Of a DNA stretch of 64,000 bases, positions 12,010 to 23,030 are shown in pieces. The stretch is from assembly GCF_027409185.1 (NCBI RefSeq), contig NC_084472.1, forward strand, positions 94,938,427 to 95,002,426, read 5' to 3'. Under the pieces are notes generated by a model that was not told the origin of the DNA, ran no database searches, and saw nothing but the letters and a program-made list of their open reading frames with translations. Source of the DNA: Cynocephalus volans (Eukaryota > Chordata > Mammalia > Dermoptera > Cynocephalidae). A program made the position numbers and the translations under genes. Position 1 is the stretch's first letter. Each line of letters starts with the position of its first letter.

Positions 12010-12432
12010 AAAAAATTTTATCAAAATGTTTTATTTATTGTATGTATCTGTGGGGTGCAGAGTTGAATATCATCACCTTTGTGCAATATGTGATGCTCAA
12101 ATCAGGATAATTAATATATTCAGTACTATACAGTGTAATCATTTTTTGTGGCCCTTTACCAATTCTTCCTTTACTTCCCTCCCCCTCCCCCTTTCCCACC
12201 TCTGGTAACCTCAGTTCTGTTCTCTCCTTTTGAAAGTTCAATGTATTATCTTGATTGTTGTATCTTTCTTCTTTTTTTATTTGTTTATTTTTTATCTTCT
12301 ACTTATGAGTGAGGACATGCAGTGTTTCTCTTTCTGAGACTGGCTTATTTCACTTAACATGATTTTCTCTAAGTTCATTCATGTTGCTGTGAAACACAGT
12401 ACTTCATTCTTTTTTATGGCAAAGTAGTATCA
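12010..12432 (-). mobile_element. 5'-truncated L1 3' end
   Basis: The segment shows the antisense L1 3' UTR pyrimidine-rich stretch 'ccctccccctccccctttccc' and then 'gagtgaggacatgcagtgtttctctttctgagactggc'. The latter matches the block at 26,637-26,690 of the intact L1. Homology stops abruptly at about 12,432 after 'ttatggcaaagtagtat', where the other L1 copies continue 'tccat'. This gives a 5' truncation point. Confidence 0.75.
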
Positions 12433-12630
12433 AATCCAGTACAAGAACTTCCATGTCCTGGAGTAGAGACTGTTGCAAAACTGATTGCATTTGTTGATGA
12501 GAAATCATGTGTGGTATGTATCATATTAGAAATAAAATTCTTTGAAATCAGAGCAGAAAGTTTTAAATCCCAGGGATTCTTTCAAACCTGTTCTGTGATT
12601 ATACTAGCTAGGCCCACAATTCATTTCATT

Positions 12631-12748
12631 TCTTTCTTTCTTTCTTTCTTTCTTTCTTTTTTTGGCAGCTAGCCTATAACAGGGATCAAACCCCGGACCT
12701 TGGTGTTATCAGCACCACGCTCTAACCAACTGAGCTAACCAGCCAGCC
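12631..12748 (-). mobile_element. Monomeric tRNA-Ile-derived SINE
   Basis: Read on plus: a (CTTT)n tail, then 'cggaccttggtgttatcagcaccacgctctaaccaactgagctaaccagccagcc'. The reverse complement gives a tRNA-like A-box and B-box region ending in a pyrimidine/adenine tail. Flanking 'tcattt' at about 12,621 and 12,750 is a likely, partly degraded target duplication. It is a single monomer, unlike the dimers at 5713 and 51,831. Confidence 0.8.
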
Positions 12749-15170
12749 GTCATTTATTTTCAGTAGTCCATTTGCGGTGTTATTATTTTGCCAGATTCTT
12801 CTTTATGTATTCATTACTGAAGTTTCATACTGAATTGTTGATATTTCTTGATGTTCAGATAGATGTATATGTAGCTTGAATTTTTTCCCAAATTAACTTC
12901 CAATGCTCCTCATAGAGTAAACCCTTCTATTTGAAGAGGGAAAAAGCCTTCTGGATGTCTTATACTTGAGTTATATTTCTATACCGTGGAAGCTTAAATA
13001 CTTGTATACCTCAAGGACTTTTAAAGGCTCACTGAAAGGAGTGTGTTTTCCATCAGAGCCTGAGTGCCTTTCTCTCACTGTCTATCCTTAGAGCCTAAGA
13101 GTAAGCCATGGGGCTGCTTTTGAGCCATGAGGATGAAGTTGCTGTTCAGGGTATGTGTATTTGGGGGCACTTTAAAATGGCCCCAGACTTTCCCTGGAGG
13201 AAGGTGGGCCTATGAAGGCCCACAGGGGAGGTAAGCACTAGTGACCCAAGATGAGTGGTCCTACCCTACAGGAAAAGAGGGACAAGATGGTATGGTATGG
13301 CCTCTGCCAGCCTAAAATCTGATTCCGAAAAGCCTGCTTTGACCAGTCATCTCCATACTTGGTGATTTTTTTCTTCTAAAAATTTATTTCTAAACCAAGT
13401 TTTACAAAAAATTGCCCTGATGATAGTTTTCATTTTTTTAAAAATGATCTCAATATTCTTTGAAATTAGCAGTTATTATTCTTTTATGTGGGTGGTTTTC
13501 CATGATGATATTAATGTGTGAGTTTTTCTTGTTCACTTGGCCCAAGATGGGGGAAAAAAACCAACAACTTTTCCATTTTGAGGATGACAGATTTGGCTGA
13601 TCTTTACTATGTAGATAGATACAATAAAACATTATTTTCATATACCATGGGTGAAATTCGCAATTTGTGATTGCCCAGCCATCTAAATGTCACAATCAAA
13701 GAAGAAAATGTCTGCTTAACAAACTCTGAGTGTAAACAAGGTTGAATCTAGAGGTGCTTCACTTAGGCAAATAGCTTTCAGGCATTTCAGAAGTACATAT
13801 TTGCGTATAAATCTTTGATTATAAAGCAAACTTATTTGTTCATTAAAGCTAGTAGGTTTTCTTTAGAATTTAGTTTGAGCTCCATATTGAAGGGTGATAA
13901 AAATGTATTAAAGATAAACTGCATTTAAGTCTTAACTAGCAGGCTTTAGATATGAATCTAAATTAAGAATGTTCTTGTGTACACATTAGTAATTACACAT
14001 TAGTGTAATTGTGCCTGAAGTTGTCTTGATTTCATGTTTCAGTAAAGGTTGTGCTGAGCTGAACTGAAGGGCGGTCCTGTAGAGCACCGCACAGTGTGAA
14101 CACAGCATAAGAGAAAACCAGATATCAGTCTCTTAGGTAAGGTGCTTTGAAAAGTGTGTTTAGGCCCTTAAATGACCTTATTATCATTTTTAAAAACACA
14201 AATGTTTGTACCTTGTAAATAAATTGTATTTTGAGCTTGATGCAGAAGAAAAGAAAATTAGTGTTTAAGTTTGAGGGCCAATCAGTCATAACAACCCTGA
14301 TCTTCTACAATTAACTAAAACATTTCAGGAAATTTTGTGTCCTAAATTAGCATTGAGAAAAGAATCCTTCTGGGAAGGATCCATACTTATCAGAAGAGTA
14401 GGAAGGGGAGGTGTAAAAATATATTCTGTGTAAATAAACATGTGGCTTCAATACTGTTTATGAGAGTGTTCATTAAATCTTGACTGTTGGGTTGTTAGCT
14501 TACTTCTACACTTTTTGTTCATTGGAAACTTGATAATATTTCACTTGGGCATGATATTTGCCAATACTAATCCTGAGGGGAAGATCAGTATTTCTTCACC
14601 TTATTTCAGATAAGCAGTTCATATGAGGTGTTTAGCAGTGTTCAGTGACAAATGAGAAATTAATTTTCTTTTATATTTATCTTATAGATTCTTTGGGTGT
14701 TAACAGTGAATGATACCCAGTCGAAACTGCATGTCCTTTTAAAACATAGCTCACTTGGCCAACTTCATGAAACAAAAATAGAAGCCAGTATAGATAGAAG
14801 CAGTCTAAGAGATGACATTCAAACACAGACCTGCCCCTTCCCCTGACCTCTGTGTCAGGTTGATTGAGTTGTATTTACCAGAATACTGGTTCAATCACCT
14901 TGTGTTATAAAGTCTTGTTTTTTTAAGTTACACAGTGACTTAAGTTACACAGTGAAGTGCTACACTGAAATCATCTCATAATATTCTTAGTCAAATTATA
15001 GAATTGAACCATATTTGCCTATTTCTACTAATGTAACCCAACAGACTTTAATTCAAGTGAGGATTACGAAGTCCTACTTGCTAGTGATAGAATAAGGATT
15101 GGAGAATGAGAAATGGGTTAAAAAGTATGGAGCCGTGCCGGGGCCTATTTACCAAGAAAAATACACTTGA
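12749..15170. other. Unassigned DNA
   Basis: Non-coding sequence without nameable repeats. It holds one splice-framed ATG context at 13,092-13,150, reported as a finding and not annotated as a gene. A tandem 'ttaagttacacagtga' duplication occurs at about 14,924-14,955. Confidence 0.35.
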
Positions 15171-15283
15171 GGGCTGGCTGGTTGGCTCAGGTGGTTAGAG
15201 TGCAATGTTATATAACACCAAGGTCAAGGGTTCAGATCCCCCTACCTGCCAGCCTCCAAAAAAAAAAAAAAGAAAAAGGAAAA
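15171..15283 (+). mobile_element. Monomeric tRNA-Ile-derived SINE
   Basis: GGGCTGGCTGGTTGGCTCAGGTGGTTAGAGTG gives the tRNA A-box region, and 'ggttcagatcccc' the B-box. An A-rich tail follows (15,258-15,283). Imperfect target duplications flank it: 'agaaaaatacacttg' (15,155-15,169) and 'agagaaatgcagttg' (15,284-15,298). The divergence of both body and duplications suggests moderate age. It is not a functional tRNA, because the acceptor stem does not pair and a poly(A) tail is attached. Confidence 0.85.
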
Positions 15284-15298
15284 AGAGAAATGCAGTTG

Positions 15299-17125
15299 TT
15301 TTATTAAATCCTCAGTCTAGTCCCCATATATAGCACCAATTTATTTATACATTGTGTATGGTTAGAATTATGTTAAATAGTAATATAAAAGGCATGAGTA
15401 AAAATCCTTGCTGTTAGAATATGGTGTTTGATCTTTATCAGCCTCAAGCCATGTATTGAGCACTTTCTTTGTGCCAAACATTGTGCAGGGTAGAAGGGCA
15501 CAGATATGGAAAGAATTTGGCCTCAGTTCTCCTAGGAGTCAGTTAAAAAAAAACCCAACCATTTGGAAAAGTGCAGTTTTGGAAATGTTAGTAAGTGTTT
15601 GTGTTGCTAGAAATATTCTCCCAGGTTAACATGTGCCATATATTGGAAATTCTGCCTCCTGTCTTGACCACGTTTTGATAGATGTAAGGCTGTATTAACA
15701 TTCTGAGTTCTCTAAGAATCCTTATCCTTAATCACTATTACTCTTTTCCTTCTCACCAAAAGGGTTGAGGAGCAAGATACTCAGCGCTACACTCTGTGGC
15801 TTCACTTAAATTCCATGAATAATCTTCTTTAGTTACCTTTTTCAATATCTTTTTGCCACATCTTGTACGCTTCTTGAGGTTAGGGTCTAAACCTTATGAT
15901 GCTGGGTCCATTTGTACTTTTATAATTATTTGTACCAGATGTAGCCTAGAGCTCTGATGGCACGAGAATTTGACATTCTTTTTTCAGTTACTCACAGCTG
16001 CTAGAAAGTCATTTAAACCAGAACTATTAATTTCTTTATTGCTTTTCTCTGCTTTTTGCTTTTCTCTGCTTTTCTCCTGGACCTCTCCTCTGGCCCTCAC
16101 CCTCATCCAATGTTACACACTCAGCAAGCAGAGAGAGCAAAGACAGCTCAGCCTATGTCTTGTGTCTCCCTGAAAAGCAATGCCATTAGGAGCAGAGTTA
16201 TAGAACTGGAAGGTGCTGCGGTTCCTGGTCCTCATGAGTCACTGTTTCATTATCAAGTGCCATTCTCAGAACGTCTAGCATACCCATGTGCAAAATACTT
16301 GTACATAATTAATTCCACTTGTGATATTTTATTACATTCTCCATTTGTGCAGACAGTCGCAGGTTGACAATTTCTCTTGAATGGAGATAGGGTGTTTTCT
16401 GTTTAGAGAAATATGTATTTACAACTTAAAAAGGAATTCAGATGACTTTTCAGTCTAGGATTGTTCTTTCTGTTATAACTTTTAATAAAATTTGTGTAGG
16501 TTTTGCATTTCTATAAGACTTTTTGATTGTTCACTAGAATTGCTGGTTATTGAACTTGATTTAATGCCTTCAGGAAGTACTGAGGTTTTTTTAAAATGCC
16601 TAAAAATATTTCTGTTTTGCTTTCTGATGTTGCTTTATGGAGATATTAATGGCAACTATGCAAAGGGATTCACTAAATCTTTTAATTCCAATATGAGAAG
16701 AGTGGGTCCAGTCAATGGAAAGGAAATAGAGACAGGAAAAATCCTACATTTCTCTTTTTATGACAAATTTTAAACCATTTTTTATTGCAAATATGACTAT
16801 TTTGTTGGAAAATGCTGTTATAGCTTATTAAACTGAACATTTAAAATGTATAACCTTGTAGAGAGTAGATACATAATCAGGTGAAAATTATTTCCTGTTT
16901 GTATAGTATAAGTTGTTCTGATCTTGAATGATTGCCCTTTTTCCCATCCTCCACTGCTGGGTATTGCTTTTTTCTCTCCTTCCTCTTGGTTTTACTCAAT
17001 TTGGAATAATAAAGAGATATTTCCACATTTTGCTAGATTTTGCTCACCCTGTCTTCCATTATGAAACCCTGAAGACATACTTTGTTATAGAGTTGAGGGA
17101 AAAAAAGTTATGGGTATTCAGAATA
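15299..17125. other. Unassigned DNA with L2-like traces
   Basis: A possible old repeat trace lies at 15,440-15,540 ('cactttctttgtgccaaacattgtgc'), and an L2-like 3' trace at 15,850-15,960 ('gcttcttgaggttagggtct'). The rest is unassigned. Open frames up to 103 codons at 15,970-16,770 carry no recognisable domain. Confidence 0.35.
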
Positions 17126-17129
17126 TTTA

Positions 17130-17315
17130 GCAGTTATGCAAAATTGGATTCATGTCTGAGATCTTCCCTATTAGCTGTGTGACCTTGGGTAAGTTACTTC
17201 ATTACCTCTGAGCCCCAGTCGTCTCACTGGGACACTGGGGATGGCACCTGTCTCCTGAGGTTAGTCTGCTACAATGTCAGGTGTATAGAAGATGATCATT
17301 AGGTGCTAATAACCT
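17130..17315 (+). repeat. MIR SINE
   Basis: A sense MIR core with 'ttagctgtgtgaccttgggtaagttacttcattacctctgagcc', followed by the expected 'ctgaggttagtctgctacaatgtcaggtg' arm. Its divergence is typical of this Mesozoic family. Confidence 0.8.
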
Positions 17316-17884
17316 TCCTTGGTCTCATTTTAGATCTTTTCTGCTTCATACGTAGGCATTTCATTTAATTTCTGAGACTCAGATTTGGTGGAGGTGTTGC
17401 TCATGTCCCCTTTTCTTTAGAAAGAATTGGTTCATACCAGTAACATTTGAGATCATTTATTCTTGGACTCCAGCTTTGTCACCTGTTGGTTTTCTCTAGA
17501 ATTTGAGTTTAGTGAGCTGCTGATATTTTATTATATTTGAACTGTATTTTTTTTAAAAAATCAAAGCAGATACTTTCATTTTTGCCAAAGTCTGCAAATT
17601 ATGTTGCCAGTTTGCTATTGGCACATTCTAAAAGCACTTAGAATTGAGTCATCACTTAGAACTTATAATGTTCTTGTGGATTTTAAGGTACTGACGTCCC
17701 CTATTTTAATTTTTAACATGTAACTTAGTCAAAAACATTCACATTTATGAGTTTCAATTGTAAAATGTTACTATTCATGTATTTAAAAATACTAAAGCAA
17801 TTCTGGATTTTCATCTTTCAAGCAAAGTGAAATAATAATAATTCCATATGTAAGTAACTTGTAAATATGACATTAGGAACTTTT

Positions 17885-18060
17885 CATTCCGTTATCACAT
17901 CAGCCCCGAGAGCCCGGCTGTGCAGGTTGTGAGAGCTCTGTTTTATACATGAGGAAATTGGGGACCTGAACTATTTGGATAAATGGTTTGTCTTATGGCA
18001 AGTAAGTTATGGAAGTAGGACTAGTATCCAGGTCTTCTACCAGTCTGCTCTGCATTCTCA
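17885..18060 (-). repeat. MIR SINE, antisense
   Basis: Shows 'gttttatacatgaggaaattgggg', 'ttatggcaagtaagttatgg' and 'tatccaggtcttctacc' in the order of an inverted MIR. It is strongly diverged. Confidence 0.55.
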
Positions 18061-18563
18061 GCATGATACTCACTTGACTAGTTTTAATGCCAACACAAGT
18101 AATAAGTTACTGTTGCTAGGGTTTCCTACACATCGTTGCTGAAATGGGATTAAAGTCATGCAGTGGTTTGGATATGTAAAATTTCAGATGGCGTAGCTTA
18201 GAATTATGGTTTATTATTTTTCCATTTTCTAACCACACAACATAAAACAGAACGTTAAGTGTTGTAAGCCATTTAGACTAGTAGCACAAATGGAAAATTG
18301 ACAGTTACAGATCACTACAATGATATATTCCATTTCTGTAGTATTTTATAGTTTTCAGACTGCTTTTTTAAAGAGACCTGATCAAATTGTATAAGAACAA
18401 TCATTTGAATCATTTGATTGTATCCTGTTTTACAAATTAGCAGTCCAAGATCTTGTATGTTGAATAGGGACTAATATTTGTTTTTCTGAAACATTTTTTT
18501 CTATAGAAATCTTGAATCCTGTTTTTTTTTTTAAGCTTCACAGAGGCAGGTAATTAGTGGGGC

Positions 18564-18577
18564 GGGGGGGGGGGGGG
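18564..18577 (+). repeat. G14 homopolymer
   Basis: Fourteen consecutive G, preceded by GGGGC, in AT-rich DNA. A run this long can form G-quadruplexes and is prone to length variation and sequencing error. Confidence 0.9.
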
Positions 18578-19944
18578 TAATCCCAGAAGGAAATTTAAAC
18601 AGGTGAGGCTTGGTGTCAGAACTGGGGGGACACGGACACCCCCATAAAGCCATGGTCACACCAGAATATCAGTCATGATTTGTACCTCTAAAGGTCATCA
18701 GTTCTCTATTAAACAAGTGTCCTCTGAGGAATGTACAGACTTAGGGCTTTAAAAGTAGGTTCTTTTATGGAGGTTGGCTCTTGGTTTTGGCTGCTGCTAT
18801 GAGTTAGCTGTGTACGTACATTGACCTTCTTTTGAAGACCTCTTATTAGCCAGTGGAGAGTCTCACATAGGCAATCATTTTCAAGTAGAGGGTACAGGAA
18901 GTTGATGTTTAATAAAGGCTGGGAAGTACGAGGGGAGGTGCCAACTTGCGTAACTACACACACATGACATTTTTCAATTAGTCTTGGCATGATTCAGATG
19001 GAAAATTATTTCCTTTTAGCCAAGTGGACTTTGAAGAGATATGACAACTGTCTGAAAGTTCTAAACAAGGAGCTGTTCGTGATGATTTGGCACTTTTGGG
19101 AAAAGATTTTATTTTAGCTTTAAACTCTGCCCTGCCCACCTGGTCTACTCCCATTTTCCTCAAACAACCTGTGCTACCTTGCGGGTAATTTCTTTAACTA
19201 GCTGTATATAATTGAGAAACAAACATACAAAGTCTTTACATCAAATAATTTCCTTAGCCTCACTGCACAGCCCTTTACAGTGCCCCTTGAAAGGCACTGG
19301 GTATAGATGGTGGTTTGGTTTTAATTATTTACTTTTACAGAAACAGTACTTCCTGTATTGGCTCAATACTGTTGTGGAACTTAGACTTAATGTTTTGACT
19401 GTCATACTTGGATACTGATTTTCATGAAAAAGCTTACATTTTGATGGAATTCTGAAAATTTTCTACAATATAACCCAATATCCAAAAGAACAAAAGCTTT
19501 ATTTTTTTCACTTATCTATCAAGAGTATTTAGAATAGTGCTTTATATTTAGTTGCTCAATAAATTGTTGAAGGAATGCTGACCTAGATTGAGAAATATTT
19601 TATATTCACAGGTGTGCTGGCTTGGGACTATAGGCATCTGGTGCATTTAGTCTGTGGCTATAGTGTCCAATGGGGTTGTGGCCAGCAACCTACTTCCGTA
19701 GGAGAGTCTAAGTAAATATATTCAGGAGGCCACGGTAAAACATAAAATTCCGAGTAAATAGCAAAGACAAATATGGAAATTGGTAGGTGTAGTCAACATT
19801 CAGGGTTTCATTTGGGTAGAAAGGATGAGTTAGAAAGCAGATTATAGAACAAGAACCAGGAGAAACATCTGTAGGTTCCCATGTGAATTACTGGGTATGT
19901 TCCAGAATACACTCTGTTGTTTACTGGCCACATGATCTTTGAAA
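18578..19944. other. Unassigned DNA
   Basis: No gene supported. A short sense L2 3' trace lies at about 19,540-19,585 ('gttgctcaataaattgttgaaggaatg'). The rest shows no nameable structure. Confidence 0.35.
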
Positions 19945-20100
19945 AACGTTTTTAATTGAGATAAAGTTAGGTACCCTGAAATGAGATGCACCTAGCTTAA
20001 GTGTATGATTATCTGAGTTTTAACAAATACACATCTGTGTAACCAACACACCAATCAAGATGTAGAACGTGTCCATCACCCCAGAAAGTTCCCTCAGCTG
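19945..20100 (-). repeat. L1M fragment
   Basis: Contains 'taattgagataaagttaggtaccctgaaatg', 'gttttaacaaatacacatctgtgtaaccaacacaccaatcaag' and 'gtccatcaccccagaaagtt'. This is the usual antisense L1M 3' block, also seen in similar form at 35,430-35,580 and 38,880-38,960. Confidence 0.65.
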
Positions 20101-20149
20101 GATGATACAAGTTGTTGAACTTTGTTCATTAGTAAAGTGAGGATGATAA

Positions 20150-20345
20150 TAAAGCTTGTCTTAAAAGGTTGTCGACATTTAAATCATAGCAACTAACAAT
20201 TGTGTGTGAGTTAGAAAGTTTCCAAAAATTATATTTGAAATGGATTGTTATTGTTATATCAGTTTTTGTAGATGAGGAAAATGAGGCCAAGATTATTTCT
20301 GGCTTGCCCACGGTTGCCCAGTTACTGAGTAAGTTTGGGGTCTTC
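20150..20345 (-). repeat. MIR SINE, antisense
   Basis: Contains 'tttgtagatgaggaaaatgaggccaag', 'cttgcccacggttgcccagttactgagtaagtttgggg': an inverted MIR core and arm. Diverged but recognisable. Confidence 0.65.
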
Positions 20346-20599
20346 ATGAGTAATGTATACCCTCCATGTCCAGGTGGTTATGGGGGCTGTAGCTCTTTAG
20401 AGATACAAATGTTAGGTGATTTTATTATTGTGGGAAGGAAGGTGCAAAGAGACCGAGATTACACATTTGAATTGAGTTTAATGTTCATTGCTGCTATTTA
20501 TTAACTCTGTTTTTTGGGCAAAGTACTCAACCTCTGAAAATACCTGGTTTAACATCTCTAAAAGGGGAGGAAGGATGGGAGAAGGTGACCATCGTGTGA

Positions 20600-22293
20600 C
20601 CTGTTAGTCCCATGGGACTGTCAGCTGGGAAGATGGCTGCGGGAACACTTTGTGGACCGTGAAGAGCCATGTGCCGATGTCACTCTCTTTATCCATGGAA
20701 GAGGTAGCTGCCTACTCTCCATCCTTGCCTTGCACACTTTGCCGACTGTGGGCAGATAAGTGGAATTGACAGTGTGGCAGAGAGAGGTGGTCCCCTCTTG
20801 CCAGTCCCCTGATGTGCTGAATGCTATGTTTACACAGCTCTTTCTCTCACAAGTCCTGACATTCAAAAGCTACAGATCATTTTTCAGCTATTTGATCAGC
20901 CTCACTTCACAATACCTGTCGACTGTATTAGGAAAGAGTTTAAAAAAAAAAAAAAATTCTGTTTTTCCTTCTGAAAAGTACAGCCTTGATACAAAACAGT
21001 ACATGTTGCTTTGAGGTGGCCGAGTTCCTAAGTGATGCAGAGAACCGTGGCGATGTGTTCTGGGCCTGAAAGGAATTATTTTGTGCACCCCCCCTGTACT
21101 GAAGATGGGCTGCTCCCTTAGTGTGTTTCAGGGGCTGGTGATTAGACCTAGTACCCTACCTGTTAGTATTAAACATTGAGCTTCAATGCCTTAATATTGC
21201 TCAGGTGAATCCATTTGCTCCAGCCCCAGCCATCTATTGATTACAGAAGCAGCTTTAACACTTGTGCATTATGACTCAAATGGAACTGTTCTTTATAAAC
21301 CAGCTGCGTCACACGTCCCTGTTTCCTCTCGCTTGCAGAGAGCATGTAATATAGCAACCTCAGGAAAACTTGGTCTGTTTTGGATTCAAACAGTTACTTT
21401 CAGGCAAATAGGCACTTCAGGACTTAAATTTGGTCAATTCACGCTTCCTGTCTGGAACTCTCTCCGCTGAAGGATTGTTCTCTCTCCAGTGCACTCACTT
21501 CCAAGATGGTGCCTGGGTCCCGGAGGAGCACATGCCCTCATGGCTGTGGGTGGGGTGGTCTGGTCCAGGTGCTGCCTTCCATACCTCTCCTGCCTCTGCT
21601 GAAGCCACTCGTCATGGTTGGTTTTTGGATGGTCCTCTCCCTGTGTGTCCCACTGGGCTTTTGTGTGTGCAGGTGAATGTGGTCTCTGCGGTGGCTTCCA
21701 GTGGAAGGGTCGGCATACACTTGCCCTTCCTCGAAGTGTCCTCGGCCTTTTCTGATCCGCTGGCATCCCAGCCCTTCTCTTTGTGCTTGTCTTTCTCTCG
21801 CGGTCAGCTGCTTTGATCTTCCTGCAGGGTGGGAAACCGCCCTCCATACCCCATTGCTGCCTTTTTCACCTAGCTCAGAGCTTCCAAGTGCAGATCTGTG
21901 AACCAGGGGTGCTTGGTGACATAAGTGTTTACCAGAATACAGTGAATGGAAAAAAATGCAATGTATTAAGACTTTCATAAGGCTAAGTTTATGCAATCTA
22001 AACTAATGGAATGTTCTTTATTCTGCGATTATGTACCCTCTTCACTTTTGTGTTAAAATGCCCTTTTATAATGTGTTGGTAGCAGTAAAAAGTTGTTTTG
22101 CCTGAAGGGCCCTTAAAGGCAAAATTTAAAACTGGTATCCCCATGTTGTCCTTCCAGATTTTTGGAGGGGAAATTTTACTAGCCCATAAAATCGGAAAGG
22201 CTGAGGAACACTCACCTGCCCACTCCATATCCGCTGCTCGAGTTTCATCTTCTTCAGGGATCTGCCCTTAATCATTCCCTGTATCTGCAGGAG
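20600..22293. other. Unassigned, locally GC-richer DNA
   Basis: About 21,430-21,850 is more GC-rich and yields overlapping open frames of 128-152 codons on both strands. None has a recognisable domain, and their mutual overlap argues for composition rather than coding. A poly(A) run lies at about 20,942-20,955. No repeat is named here. Confidence 0.35.
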
Positions 22294-22821
22294 TGGTGCT
22301 GTGTGTCAAATGTGTCCCCAAAGGTTCACTTGTTGGAAACTTAGTCCCTACTATAGCAGTGTTAAGAGGGGGTGGAAATCCAATTATGGTATGTGAATGC
22401 AGGGCCTTTTGAGAGGTGATTAGATCATGAGGACTGAATCCTTCTTGAATGGATTAATCCACTGATGGTTAAATGGGTGGTAATGGGTGCAGTTCTTCTT
22501 TTGAGGGACAGGGGGTGGCCAGTACAGGAATCCAAATCATGACCTTGGTGTCATAAGTTTGTGCTGTAACCGACTGTGTTAACCAGCCAGCCCCCTGGGC
22601 GTGGTTCTGATGGCATTAAAAGGAGAGCCACTGAGGAAATCAGGTCTCTTGCTCAGCCCATTCTCACCATGTGACACATTGCTTCGCTGTGCAAGACCCT
22701 CACCAGATGTGCCCCCTGGACCATAGACTTCCCAGCCTCCCAAACTGTAAGAAATGTCATTTTTTTGTAGATTACCCAGTTTCAGGTATTCTACTATAAG
22801 TGACAGAAACGGACTAATACA
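22294..22821 (+). repeat. MaLR LTR split by a SINE
   Basis: Sense MaLR LTR with 'caaatgtgtccccaaaggttcacttgttgg', 'gaggtgattagatcatgagg', 'ctcaccagatgtgccccctgg', 'cttcccagcctcccaaactg' and a terminal 'ggactaataca'. A minus-strand SINE occupies 22,497-22,595. Joined, the LTR flanks give a length near the usual 400-430 bp. It is a solo LTR without internal sequence. Confidence 0.75.
22497..22595 (-). mobile_element. tRNA-Ile-derived SINE nested in a MaLR LTR
   Basis: Read on plus: a T-rich tail, 'atgaccttggtgtcataag' and 'aaccagccagcccc', an inverted monomeric SINE. Imperfect duplications of LTR sequence flank it: 'tgggtgcagttct' (22,484-22,496) and 'tgggcgtggttct' (22,596-22,608). The SINE is therefore younger than the LTR, but old enough for three mismatches to have accrued between the duplications. 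Confidence 0.75.
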
Positions 22822-22904
22822 AGTGTAGTCCACCCTGTGGGTCCCCTTGGGCTCTGGTTGCTTCTACTTTTGCAGTTTTCGTAATTATTTACTTATTCTT
22901 TCTT

Positions 22905-23030
22905 TCCTTCCTGACTGAACTGTACGCTCCTTGAAGGCAGGGACCGTGTTTTTCACCATGGTGACCCCATCACCTGGCAAAGCATCCAACATGTGGTAGA
23001 GGATTAATGAATGTTTGAGTGAATGAAAGC
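22905..23030 (+). repeat. L2 3' end
   Basis: Contains 'actgtacgctccttgaaggcagggaccgtg', 'cacctggcaaagcat' and a terminal 'atgaatgtttgagtgaatgaa'. This matches the conserved sense-strand 3' end of mammalian L2. Confidence 0.75.

Noticed and set aside
15171..15283. tRNA-Ile gene
   Set aside because: Only the A-box and B-box-like parts are conserved; there is no paired acceptor stem, and a poly(A) tail and target duplications mark it as a SINE. The same holds for the copies at 5713, 12,631, 22,497 and 51,831.
21430..21996. Possible coding gene (frames of 128 to 152 codons)
   Set aside because: Frames overlap on opposite strands in a GC-richer patch, without domain, splice pair or codon pattern that favours one of them.
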